64,000 bases of DNA from Planotetraspora phitsanulokensis (GTDB taxonomy: Bacteria; Actinomycetota; Actinomycetes; Streptosporangiales; Streptosporangiaceae). Positions 1 through 7,477 of this stretch are shown here, one piece after another. Each line of letters opens with the position of its first letter. The stretch's first letter is position 1. A program made the position numbers and the translations under genes. The stretch is taken from the NCBI RefSeq assembly GCF_016863295.1, contig NZ_BOOP01000001.1, forward strand, positions 1 through 64,000. Direction: 5' to 3'. The notes below the pieces were generated by a model. That model worked only from the letters and a program-made list of their open reading frames with translations, ran no database searches and was not told where the DNA came from.

Positions 1-204
1 CCCGCCTGTCAGTTCCACAACCGCGACCGCTACCGCCGCCCCCACCACTACCAACGCCGGCAAACCGGCAAAGACCGCTGGGCCTTCAGCTACACCGGCC
101 GACCCAACTACGGCGGCCGAAGGACACCCTCCACCCGGGACGCCACCACAGGCGACGCCCAGACCACCGCATCAACCGGCGGAAAGAAACCGAACGCGCC
201 ATGA
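1..204 (+). CDS. C-terminal end of an unidentified protein (truncated by window edge)
   Basis: An open frame runs from base 1 to a TGA at 202-204 (67 codons). Its third codon positions are almost all G or C, as in the real genes here, which argues that it is the tail of a gene entering from the left. The visible tail is rich in Arg, Tyr, Thr and Gly, with a basic segment HHYQRRQTGKDRWAFSYTGR and a low-complexity Thr/Gly/Lys end. No family is recognised. It could be the end of a DNA-binding or replication/transposition-type protein, but nothing visible proves that. Confidence 0.45.
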   Translation, partial: PACQFHNRDRYRRPHHYQRRQTGKDRWAFSYTGRPNYGGRRTPSTRDATTGDAQTTASTGGKKPNAP

Positions 205-511
205 AAGGACCGTCGAGAAAGGACCATCGCGCAAACGATCATCGCGGCGGCCGCCGCCGAAACGTGCTTCGTCGATGGCCGCCGCCCCTCGCCCACCGGC
301 CGACGGCCGCTGATCGACCCTCTCGAGGTCGGACGGTCGTCGGCTCCCGTGCCCGGTCAGATCGCGACGGCCAGGCAGTGCGGGTTCAGCAGTGCGGGTT
401 CAGCGGGCTCACTTGGCCCCAGGGACGCGCAACGGCGCCCGCCGGAACGTCGTCGGTCCAGCGGGCGCCGCGATGCGGTCTGCACTGCGATACAGCGAGC
501 GTGCGACTCGG
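205..511. other. Intergenic region with a 14-bp tandem duplication
   Basis: No gene is visible between the partial CDS and the end of rocD. The stretch holds a perfect 14-bp tandem repeat, gcagtgcgggttca, at 375-388 and 389-402, with a degenerate third copy starting at 403. It is one of several short tandem duplications found beside gene ends in this window. Confidence 0.6.
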
Positions 512-1765
512 TTAGCGACTCGCGAACTCGCGCAGCACCGCGGCGAGCTGGTCGACCGCCCAGCCGAGGTCCTCTTCCGTGACGACGATGGGCGGAGCGA
601 GCCGGATCGTGGAGCCGTGGGTGTCCTTGGCCAGCACACCCCGGCGCATGAGCGCCTCACTGACCTCACGGCCGGTGGCGAGCGAGGGGTCGATGTCGAC
701 GCCCGCCCACAGGCCGCGACCGCGGACGGCGACGACTGGCGCGACCCCGTCCTCACCCGGGACGGTCAGCTCGCGGAGCCTCGCGTGGAGGAACGCGCCG
801 AGCTCGCGGGCCCTGGTCTGATACTCGCCCGTGCCGAGCAACGAGATGACGGCGTTGCCGACCGCGCACGCCAGGGGGTTGCCGCCGAACGTCGAGCCGT
901 GCTGGCCCGGCTTGAGCACCCCCAGGATGTCGGCGTTCGCCGCCACGGCCGAGACGGGGACGACGCCGCCGCCCAGGGCCTTCCCGAGGACGTACATGTC
1001 CGGGACGACCCCTTCGTGGTCGCAGGCGAAGGTGTCGCCCGTGCGGCCGAGGCCCGACTGGATCTCGTCGGCGATGAACAGGACGTTGTTGTCCGAGCAG
1101 ATCTCCTGGACCGCCGTCAGATAGCCGTCCGGCGGCACGAGCACGCCCGCCTCACCCTGGATCGGCTCGACGAGGACGGCCACCGTGTTCTCGTCGACGG
1201 CCTCCCTGATCGCCTCGGCCGAGCCGTACTTCACGATCCGGAAGCCGGGCGTGAACGGGCCGAAACCGCCCCGCGCGTCCGGGTCGGTGGAGAAGCCGAC
1301 GATCGTGGTCGTACGCCCGTGGAAGTTGTCCTCCATGACGATGATGTTCGCCTGGTCGGCGGGCACGCCCTTGACCTCGTAGCCCCACTTGCGGGCGACC
1401 TTGATCGCGGTCTCCACGGCCTCGGCGCCGGTGTTCATGGGCAGAACCATGTCCTTGCCGCACAGGTCGGCAAGGCCGGAGACGAACGTCGCGAACTGGT
1501 CGTGCAGGAACGCGCGGCTGGTGAGCGTCAACCGGTCGAGCTGGTCGCGGGCGGCGGCGATGATCGCCGGGTTGCCGTGGCCGAAGTTCAGCGACGAGTA
1601 GCCGGCGAGGCAGTCGAGGTAGCGCTTGCCCTCGACGTCGGTCACCCAGGCGCCCTCCGCCGACCGGAGAACCACGGGCAGCGGGTGGTAGTTGTGCGCG
1701 CTGCGGCTCTCGCCGAGCCGGATGAGGTCCTCGGTGCTCATGGGCACGTTCGTCGGGGTGCTCAT
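512..1765 (-). CDS. rocD: Ornithine aminotransferase
   Basis: Cytosolic PLP enzyme expected to convert ornithine and 2-oxoglutarate to glutamate-5-semialdehyde and glutamate. The product is 417 aa. The chosen ATG at 1765 forms an ATGA overlap with the stop of the upstream ddaH-like gene (1762-1765); an earlier in-frame start at 1789 would lie inside that gene. Class III aminotransferase hallmarks are present: NTGAEAVETA near residue 111, ADEIQSGLGRTG with Asp233, and LGKALGGG with Lys262 as the likely Schiff-base lysine. Length and full-length pattern fit RocD rather than acetylornithine aminotransferase, although the two families are close. Tight coupling to the arginine-processing gene and an Lrp regulator upstream supports arginine/ornithine catabolism toward glutamate. 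Confidence 0.93.
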   Translation of the reverse strand: MSTPTNVPMSTEDLIRLGESRSAHNYHPLPVVLRSAEGAWVTDVEGKRYLDCLAGYSSLNFGHGNPAIIAAARDQLDRLTLTSRAFLHDQFATFVSGLADLCGKDMVLPMNTGAEAVETAIKVARKWGYEVKGVPADQANIIVMEDNFHGRTTTIVGFSTDPDARGGFGPFTPGFRIVKYGSAEAIREAVDENTVAVLVEPIQGEAGVLVPPDGYLTAVQEICSDNNVLFIADEIQSGLGRTGDTFACDHEGVVPDMYVLGKALGGGVVPVSAVAANADILGVLKPGQHGSTFGGNPLACAVGNAVISLLGTGEYQTRARELGAFLHARLRELTVPGEDGVAPVVAVRGRGLWAGVDIDPSLATGREVSEALMRRGVLAKDTHGSTIRLAPPIVVTEEDLGWAVDQLAAVLREFASR

Positions 1766-2598
1766 CGGCGGATCTCCAGGGTGCAGCACTTCGGGCCGCC
1801 GCCGGCCTTGCGCAGCTCGCTCAGGTCGACGGGGACGACCTCGTAGCCCCGGTTCTCCAGCTCCACCGACAGGTTCTTCGCCTCGGAGTTGATGACGACG
1901 TGCCGTCCGTCGCTGACCGCGTTGAGACCGAGGACCTCCGCGTCGGCGGCCTCGGCGATGACGGCGTCGGGGAACAGCCGCTCGAGCACCCGCCGGCTGC
2001 CCGCGGAGAACGCCTCGGGGTAGTAGGCCACGTTGCGCCCGTCGAGCGGGAACAGCGCCGTGTCGAGGTGGTAGAACCGCGGGTCGACCAGCCGCAGCGT
2101 GACGACCGGGCGACCGAGGAACTCCTGGGCCTCCATGTGGGCGGCCACGTCGGTGCGGAAGCCGGTGCCGGCGAGGATCATCTCGTCGAGCGTCAGGTAG
2201 TCGCCCTCACCCTCGTTGGTGAACGACGCCTCCAGCGCCTCGTAGCCGCGGTCGGTGAACCACCGCAGGTAGGCGGGCCCTTCCGCCGCCCGCTCCGGGT
2301 GGGTGAACCGTGCACCGTAGACGCGCCCGTCGACGACCAGCGCCCCGTTCGCGGCGAACACCATGTCGGGCAAGCCGGGGATCGGGTCGATCAGGTCGAC
2401 CGTGTGGCCCAGGCTCTCGTAGGCGTCCCGGAGCCCCTCCCACTGCCGTACGGCAGTGGCCGTGTCGGCCCCCGCCAGCGGGTCCATCCACGGGTTGATG
2501 GCGTACGAGACGGCGAAGAACTCGGGGCGGCACATCAGGTAGTGCCGGGCCGTACCGGCTCGTTCACTACTCGTGGCCACGGCCAAGGGTGTGGTCAT
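1762..2598 (-). CDS. Dimethylarginine dimethylaminohydrolase / arginine dihydrolase-like amidinotransferase-fold enzyme
   Basis: 278-aa guanidino-group hydrolase of the arginine deiminase/DDAH superfamily. Visible motifs are an N-terminal MCRPEFFAV...NPWMD segment, PDMVFAANG with Asn84, FYHLDTALFPL with the expected catalytic His, and GGGPKCCTLEI near the C-terminus with Cys271 as the likely nucleophile. Actinobacterial members are usually annotated ddaH (dimethylarginine to citrulline). The downstream rocD, overlapping by 4 bp, uses ornithine rather than citrulline, so an ornithine-forming arginine dihydrolase activity like that of cyanobacterial ArgZ/AgrE is a serious alternative. It starts at an ATG at 2598 and is 108 bp downstream of the lrp gene; that gap can hold its promoter and an Lrp site. 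Confidence 0.85.
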   Translation of the reverse strand: MTTPLAVATSSERAGTARHYLMCRPEFFAVSYAINPWMDPLAGADTATAVRQWEGLRDAYESLGHTVDLIDPIPGLPDMVFAANGALVVDGRVYGARFTHPERAAEGPAYLRWFTDRGYEALEASFTNEGEGDYLTLDEMILAGTGFRTDVAAHMEAQEFLGRPVVTLRLVDPRFYHLDTALFPLDGRNVAYYPEAFSAGSRRVLERLFPDAVIAEAADAEVLGLNAVSDGRHVVINSEAKNLSVELENRGYEVVPVDLSELRKAGGGPKCCTLEIRR

Positions 2599-2706
2599 TC
2601 AGGCACTCCATGCGGAAAACCGGTCAACGGTCCCCTTAGCGTAAGAACGACGAAAGACCAGGCCAATCGGTGCGCGTTGCGCCTTGGCGTGGATTGATTG
2701 CGTCCT

Positions 2707-3189
2707 TCAGCCCGTTTGCGGTGATCCGTTAACCAGCCGGGAGAGCACGATGGCGCTCTTGGTCCGCACGACGAACGGCTCGGCCGCGAGGCGCTCGATG
2801 ATGCGTTCCACATCCCGCACATCGGTCGCCCGGATGTGCAGCAGGGCGTCGGCCTCACCGGTCACCGTGCAGGCTGAGATGACCTCGGGGTGCCGAGCGG
2901 CGGCCGCGGCGATCTCGGCGGGGGAGGTCTTGCCTCGGCAGAACAATTCGACGTAGGCCTCGGTCGTCCAGCCGAGCGCCGACGGCGCGATCCTCGCGCT
3001 GAATCCCGTGATCGCGCCGGTGGCGACCAGCCGGTCGACCCGTCGCTTGACCGCTGGAGCGGACAATCCAACTTGAGCGCCTATTTCGGCATATGTAGCA
3101 CGGGCATCCTCGACCAGGGCCCGGATGATGGTGCGATCCAGCTCGTCCAACTTCACGTGGACCTGTATACCGGGCTTCACCCCCGACAC
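2707..3189 (-). CDS. Lrp/AsnC-family transcriptional regulator
   Basis: 160-aa regulator with an N-terminal winged HTH (LDELDRTIIRALVEDARATY, then a recognition helix around SAPAVKRRVDRL) and a C-terminal RAM/AsnC ligand-binding domain (residues about 80-150, including TGEADALLHI). It precedes the ddaH-like and rocD genes on the same strand, so it probably controls that operon in response to an amino acid such as arginine or ornithine. The start is uncertain: GTG codons at 3189, 3180 and 3153 are all in frame. The last is preceded by an AGG and would begin just before the conserved LDELDR motif. Confidence 0.88.
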   Translation of the reverse strand: MSGVKPGIQVHVKLDELDRTIIRALVEDARATYAEIGAQVGLSAPAVKRRVDRLVATGAITGFSARIAPSALGWTTEAYVELFCRGKTSPAEIAAAAARHPEVISACTVTGEADALLHIRATDVRDVERIIERLAAEPFVVRTKSAIVLSRLVNGSPQTG

Positions 3190-3230
3190 GGCTATCGCAT
3201 GCGTCCCCCAGGCCCGTGTCCCCGTGATCT

Positions 3231-3929
3231 TCAGGTCTGGACCCGATCCGAGGCGACCTCGTCGCCCGTCGTCCCGGCCTTCTCGGCCTGGCGCAGGGCG
3301 TAGTCGCCCACGCCGTCCTCCAGCAGGTCGAACGCCAGTTCAGCGTCCAGTCGGATGTCCTCGAGGATCCTGCCGGTGTCCTCGCCGGCCATCTGGCGCA
3401 TCGTGAAGCGCCGGATCAGGGTGCGGAGCGCCGCGTTCATCTGGCTTGCCACCAGCCACGGCGTGAGGTCGTCCGGGTCGGCGTCCGTCGCGTCGGCGAG
3501 CGCCTTCGCGAACTGCTCCTCCCTCCTGTAGTCCAGCAGGGTGAGGCGCGCGGACAGGGACGGGCTCTCCCGGACGCGGCGCGCGAACAGGTCGCTGCCC
3601 TCGTGCATCCCGTAGCGCCAGTCGCCGGTGTCGAGGGCGTCGAAGAAGTCGCGCCGCAGCGCCTGGACGGCCGTCTCGCCGGGCCGGCGCCCCTCGATGA
3701 CCTTCCTCGGCAGGCTCTCGACCTCGTCGCTGCGATCGAGGAACAGGTCCTCCTTCGTCGGGAAGTAGTTGAAGACGGTGTTCACGGACACGTCGGCGGT
3801 CCTGGCGACCTCGGCGACGGTGACGTTGTCGAACCCGCGCTGCAGGAAGAGGCCCATCGCGATGTCGGCGATCCTCTGGCGCGTCTCCCGCTTCTTCCGT
3901 TCCCGCAGTCCCTCTTCGCCAGCACCCAT
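3231..3929 (-). CDS. TetR-family repressor, probable regulator of the divergent ABC exporter
   Basis: 232-aa TetR/AcrR protein. The N-terminal HTH (about residues 14-60) reads RQRIADIAMGLFLQRGF then VAEVARTADVSVNTVFNYFP, a textbook match. The remainder is an all-helical ligand-binding/dimerisation domain of the size usual for the family. It is transcribed away from the ABC genes starting at 3995, and the 65-bp gap contains a 16-bp inverted repeat (3966-3981) that is the obvious operator. The most likely role is ligand-relieved repression of the exporter and of itself. Confidence 0.93.
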   Translation of the reverse strand: MGAGEEGLRERKKRETRQRIADIAMGLFLQRGFDNVTVAEVARTADVSVNTVFNYFPTKEDLFLDRSDEVESLPRKVIEGRRPGETAVQALRRDFFDALDTGDWRYGMHEGSDLFARRVRESPSLSARLTLLDYRREEQFAKALADATDADPDDLTPWLVASQMNAALRTLIRRFTMRQMAGEDTGRILEDIRLDAELAFDLLEDGVGDYALRQAEKAGTTGDEVASDRVQT

Positions 3930-3965
3930 ACGGCCGATTCTAGTGGGCAGAGCAATTTTTCAGTG

Positions 3966-3981
3966 ACACCAAAATTGGTGT
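3966..3981. promoter_or_regulatory. Candidate TetR operator overlapping the ABC exporter promoter
   Basis: Perfect inverted repeat ACACCAA-AA-TTGGTGT (7-bp arms, 2-bp centre). It sits immediately upstream of a TAATCT hexamer (3982-3987) that looks like a -10 box. A start site 7-8 bp after that box would fall at or next to the ATG at 3995, and no Shine-Dalgarno is visible, so the ABC transcript may be leaderless. Position between -35 and -10 would give simple steric repression. Confidence 0.7.
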
Positions 3982-3994
3982 TAATCTAAGAAAC

Positions 3995-4738
3995 ATGATT
4001 CATGTCAGAGGGCTCACCAGATCGTTCGGCGCCGTGGAGGCGGTCCGCGGCGTCGACATCGACGTCTCCAAGGGAGAGATCGTCGGCTTCGTCGGCCCCA
4101 ACGGCGCCGGCAAGACGACCACGCTCCGCATGCTCACCACCCTGCTGCGCCCCGCGTCGGGCACCGCGACCGTGGCCGGGCGCGACCTGTTCGCCGATCC
4201 CGCCGGGGTCCGGCGGCGGATCGGCTACGTCGCCCAGGGCGGCACCGTCGGCCCGTTCTCCGAGGTGGGGGAGGAGCTTGTGCTCCAGGCCCGCCTGTAC
4301 GGCCTGAGCCGGACAGAGGCCCGCGAGCGGGTCGCGGGGCTGCTGGAGGAGCTCGACCTGGCCGGTTGCGAGAAGCGGCCGGCCGGCCAGCTGTCCGGCG
4401 GTCAGAAGCGGCGGGTGGACATCGCCATGGGCCTGCTCCACCGGCCGGAGCTGCTCTTCCTGGACGAGCCGACCACCGGGCTCGACCCGCAGAGCCGCAC
4501 GAACCTCTGGGGCCACGTCCGCAGGCTCCGCGAGGAGTCCGGGATGACGGTCTTCCTCACCACGCACTACCTGGAGGAGGCCGACGCCCTGTGCGACCGG
4601 ATCCTCATCATCGACCATGGGCGGATCGTGGCGTCGGGCACGCCGTCCGAGCTCAAGGCCGTCCACGACGCGGGCACGCTCGACGAGGTCTTCCTCGCGG
4701 TCACGGGCCATGAGCTTCGCGAGGGAGCCGCCGCGTGA
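3995..4738 (+). CDS. Daunorubicin-type ABC transporter ATP-binding protein
   Basis: 247-aa cytoplasmic ATPase of an ABC-2 exporter. Walker A is GPNGAGKTT (residues 34-42), the signature is LSGGQKRR (133-140), Walker B with catalytic Glu is LLFLDEPTTGLDP (153-165), and the switch His lies in TTHYLEEAD. Sequence style and length match DrrA-like drug-resistance ATPases. The stop overlaps the GTG start of the permease (GTGA, 4735-4738), so the two form a translationally coupled pair. Expression is probably controlled by the divergent TetR protein. The substrate is unknown. Confidence 0.93.
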   Translation: MIHVRGLTRSFGAVEAVRGVDIDVSKGEIVGFVGPNGAGKTTTLRMLTTLLRPASGTATVAGRDLFADPAGVRRRIGYVAQGGTVGPFSEVGEELVLQARLYGLSRTEARERVAGLLEELDLAGCEKRPAGQLSGGQKRRVDIAMGLLHRPELLFLDEPTTGLDPQSRTNLWGHVRRLREESGMTVFLTTHYLEEADALCDRILIIDHGRIVASGTPSELKAVHDAGTLDEVFLAVTGHELREGAAA

Positions 4739-5463
4739 CCGCCCTCGCCGCCCTCACGGGCTACTACCTGCGCACCTCCTTCACGAACAAGTTCGCGATC
4801 GTCTTCGGCGCCGTTCAGCCGCTGTTCTACCTGGTGATCTTCGGCCCGCTGTTCTCGCGCAGCGGTGTCGGATCCTGGGACACCCTGGTGCCCGGCCTCC
4901 TCGTCCAGCTCGGCCTGATGAGCTCCGGGCTCGTCGGGTTCGGCATCGTCTTCGACCAGCGGTTCGGAGTCCTCGAACGCCTGCGGGTCACGCCCACCGC
5001 GCGTTCGACGCTGCTGTTCGGCCGGGTGCTCAAGGACAGCGCCGTCCTGCTGGTGCAGGCGGCCGGGATCATCGTGCTGGGCTACGCGTTCGGGATGCGC
5101 GCGGGACCGGTGGGCGTCCTCCTCGGGCTGCTGCTGATCACCGTGCTCTCCATCGGGATGGCGGCCCTGTCGTACGCGGTGGCGCTGACGATCAGGATGG
5201 AGCTGTTCGCCCCCGTCATGTCGACGTTGGTGATCCCGCTGATGTTGCTCTCCGGCGCCCTGCTCCCCATGTCCCTCGCCCCGACGTGGCTCGACGTGGT
5301 GTCCAGGTTCACCCCGTTCCGCTACGCCGTCGAGGCGCTACGAGCGTTGTTCGCCGGTTCCTACACGTCACCCACGGTGTTGTGGGGAGTCCTGGTGACG
5401 CTGGTGTTCGTCGCCGCCGGGTTCACGATCGGCACGAAGGTGTACCAACGGGAAAACACCTGA
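4735..5463 (+). CDS. ABC-2 type exporter permease (DrrB-like)
   Basis: 242-aa integral membrane protein with about six hydrophobic segments, for example AIVFGAVQPLFYLVIFGPLF, GLLLITVLSIGMAALSYAVA and MSTLVIPLMLLSGALLP. The central FDQRFGVLERLRVTPTARS segment is the conserved cytoplasmic loop of DrrB/ABC-2 permeases. It starts with GTG overlapping the ATPase stop. With the ATPase it should form a homodimeric-type efflux pump of the daunorubicin/doxorubicin exporter family; the actual substrate cannot be told from sequence. Confidence 0.92.
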   Translation: MTALAALTGYYLRTSFTNKFAIVFGAVQPLFYLVIFGPLFSRSGVGSWDTLVPGLLVQLGLMSSGLVGFGIVFDQRFGVLERLRVTPTARSTLLFGRVLKDSAVLLVQAAGIIVLGYAFGMRAGPVGVLLGLLLITVLSIGMAALSYAVALTIRMELFAPVMSTLVIPLMLLSGALLPMSLAPTWLDVVSRFTPFRYAVEALRALFAGSYTSPTVLWGVLVTLVFVAAGFTIGTKVYQRENT

Positions 5464-5542
5464 TCAAGGGCTGGAACGGTTCAGGCAATTCGTGGCCGCG
5501 CACCTGGGGGTTCCGGAGTCGGGAAGGAGCGCGGCGGTCACA

Positions 5543-6484
5543 ATGGGTTGCGTGGCGGACGTCAATTTCACCCTCGTCCAGCTGCGTTACTTCGTAACGG
5601 CGGCCGAGCTCGGCAGCATGACCGCTGCCAGCAGGGAACTGATGGTGGCGCAGTCGGCGATCTCCGCCGCCATCGCCCAGGTCGAGCGTGAGCTCGGCGT
5701 GCAGCTGCTGATCCGCCATCACGCCAGAGGCCTGTCGCTGACCCGTTCAGGTGAGCGGTTCCTCGTCGAGGCGCGTGAGTTCCTCTCCCACGCGGCGGCG
5801 CTGGCCGCGTCCGCCCGAGGGCTGGCGGGCTCGCTGACGGGCGAGCTCGCCATCGGATGCGTCACGACGCTCGCGCCCTTCTATCTGTCACGGCTGTTGC
5901 GGGAGTTCTCCGCGCGACACCCGGGGGTGCGGGTCACCGTCGCGGAGGGGGAGGTCTCCGCGATGGAGAGCGCCCTGCTCGACGGGCGGTGCGAGGTGGC
6001 TCTGGTCTACGCGATCGATCTCGCTCTGGACCTCGACGTCCAGCCGCTGACCCAGGCCAAGCCGTGCGTGCTGCTGGCGCCGGGGCATCCGCTCGCCAGA
6101 GCTGACGCGGTGTCGCTCGCCGACCTTGCGTCCGAGCCCATGATCCTGCTCGATCTGCCACGCAGCCGCGACTACTTCCGCGCGCTGTACGCGGCCGAGC
6201 CGCGGGTGCGGTTCCGCACCTCGAGTTACGAGACGGCGCGGTCGCTGGTGGCGGGCGGGCACGGCTACTCGATACTCAACCAGCGGGCCATGACCGACCA
6301 GACCTACGACGGTGGTCAGGTGGTCTGCGTGCCGATCCGGGACGACGTGCCGCCGCTCGACGTCGTGCTGGCCTCCGTTCGCGGAGTCCGGCCGACCGCC
6401 AGGGCGAGCGCGTTCACCGCCACCTGCCAGGAGTTCTTCACCGCCCTCGCCGACGGGGATCCGGCACCCGAAGCCGGCACTTAG
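5543..6484 (+). CDS. LysR-family transcriptional regulator
   Basis: 313 aa from the ATG at 5543 (MGCVADVNFTLVQLRYFV); a GTG at 5552 is an alternative and an open frame extends upstream without coding features. The N-terminal HTH (LVQLRYFVTAAELGSMTAAS...QSAISAAIAQVEREL) is classical LysR. The C-terminal part is a periplasmic-binding-protein-like effector domain (SGELAIGCVTTLAPFYLSRLLREF). It lies 79 bp after the exporter permease on the same strand. No divergent partner is adjacent, so the target is not evident. Confidence 0.92.
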   Translation: MGCVADVNFTLVQLRYFVTAAELGSMTAASRELMVAQSAISAAIAQVERELGVQLLIRHHARGLSLTRSGERFLVEAREFLSHAAALAASARGLAGSLTGELAIGCVTTLAPFYLSRLLREFSARHPGVRVTVAEGEVSAMESALLDGRCEVALVYAIDLALDLDVQPLTQAKPCVLLAPGHPLARADAVSLADLASEPMILLDLPRSRDYFRALYAAEPRVRFRTSSYETARSLVAGGHGYSILNQRAMTDQTYDGGQVVCVPIRDDVPPLDVVLASVRGVRPTARASAFTATCQEFFTALADGDPAPEAGT

Positions 6485-6561
6485 ACCGGCTCTGATACCG
6501 GTACTGAAATCGGCGCCTGAAACCAGCACCTGAAAACCAGCACCTGAAATCTGCACGGAAA
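6484..6561 (+). repeat. Degenerate 12-14 bp tandem repeats just after the LysR stop
   Basis: Starting at the last base of the stop codon, about six imperfect units follow each other: ccggtactgaaat, cggcgcctgaaa, ccagcacctgaaaa, ccagcacctgaaat, ctgcacggaaa. The middle two are identical except for the last base. Nothing suggests a coding role. The rest of the gap to 6774 has no recognisable gene. Confidence 0.7.
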
Positions 6562-6774
6562 CCGGCGTCCGAACCCGTAGCGGAGTCGGCATCACCCGTC
6601 ACTCACCGTGACCGTGCAGGCCGGGGGCGAGGGGTTTCGGCCGCCGCAGGGGAAAATCGCCGACTGGCAACATTTGCACGTGCACACGCGCTTGCACACG
6701 CAAGGTACAGGGCAAGATACAGCGCGACAGGGTTAATCACATCATGTAGTGGGTGACGACCTGAGGGATTGGCG

Positions 6775-7323
6775 ATGACCGCAGACCTGGCAGGCCCTGG
6801 AGCCGCGGCGGCGCCTCCATGGTTGACCTCGATGTTCGAACGGGACGACGTCGCCGACCTGCCCGTCCCGTCTCCGGTTCCGCTGTCGGCCACGTGCACC
6901 CTTCAGGGGAGGGTGACCTCCGCGGCAGCCGCCCGTGACTTCACCGCCACGACGCTGAACCAGTGGGGCTTTCCGTGCCTCATCGACGACGCGCAACTCG
7001 TGGTCTCCGAGCTGGTCACCAACGCCCTCAGGCACGCACGCGCCGATATCTCGGCCGGACCGCCCATCCAGCTCCGGCTGGTGAACCACCGGTTTCATAT
7101 CGGCTGTGCCGTCCGTGACTCGAGTGAGCGCGTCCCGGCTCCGGCCGCGGGCGGCGACCTGTCCGAGACCGGGCGGGGCCTGCACCTGGTCGAGGCGCTG
7201 ACCACCACCTGGGGATGGATCCTCATCGGCGGAAACGGCGGCGGCAGCGGAAACGGTGAAATCAGCGCAGGCGGCGGTGGGGGCAAGGTCGTCTGGGCGC
7301 TGTTTGAGGCCCGCGCCTCCTGA
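6775..7323 (+). CDS. RsbW-like anti-sigma factor / histidine-kinase-like ATPase
   Basis: 182 aa from the ATG at 6775, preceded by GAGGG at good spacing; a TTG at 6769 is also in frame. The core is a HATPase_c_2 (GHKL) fold: N-box DAQLVVSELVTNALRHA, G1-like VRDSS, and G2-like GRGLHLVEALTTTWGW. Such single-domain ATPases are abundant in actinomycetes and act as anti-sigma serine kinases that bind sigma factors or phosphorylate STAS anti-antagonists. The protein has a Gly-rich low-complexity stretch (GGNGGGSGNGEISAGGGGG) near the C-terminus. No sigma or anti-antagonist partner is adjacent. Confidence 0.85.
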   Translation: MTADLAGPGAAAAPPWLTSMFERDDVADLPVPSPVPLSATCTLQGRVTSAAAARDFTATTLNQWGFPCLIDDAQLVVSELVTNALRHARADISAGPPIQLRLVNHRFHIGCAVRDSSERVPAPAAGGDLSETGRGLHLVEALTTTWGWILIGGNGGGSGNGEISAGGGGGKVVWALFEARAS

Positions 7324-7411
7324 GCGCCACCCGAGTCCACGGTGCGATGAACACGCCAGAGGCCGCGGTGCGATGCGCCACCCGAGTCCACGGTGCGATG
7401 AACACGCCAGA
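7324..7411 (+). repeat. Perfect 37-bp direct repeat (two copies, 51-bp period)
   Basis: A 37-bp sequence beginning gcgccacccgagtccacg occurs identically at 7324-7360 and 7375-7411, starting on the base after the stop codon of the ATPase gene. The 14-bp spacer is ggccgcggtgcgat, part of which (cggtgcgat) also repeats the unit. It looks like a recent local duplication in the 3' untranslated region. Confidence 0.9.
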
Positions 7412-7477
7412 CGCCGGGGTGGGCTCCACCCCGGCGCCTGGCTCGGTTCCGATCTACGGCTGGTTCGAGGCCTGGTC

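Noticed and set aside
392-1846. 484-residue plus-strand frame opposite rocD
   Set aside because: Antisense shadow of a strong PLP-enzyme gene with typical high-GC artefact composition.
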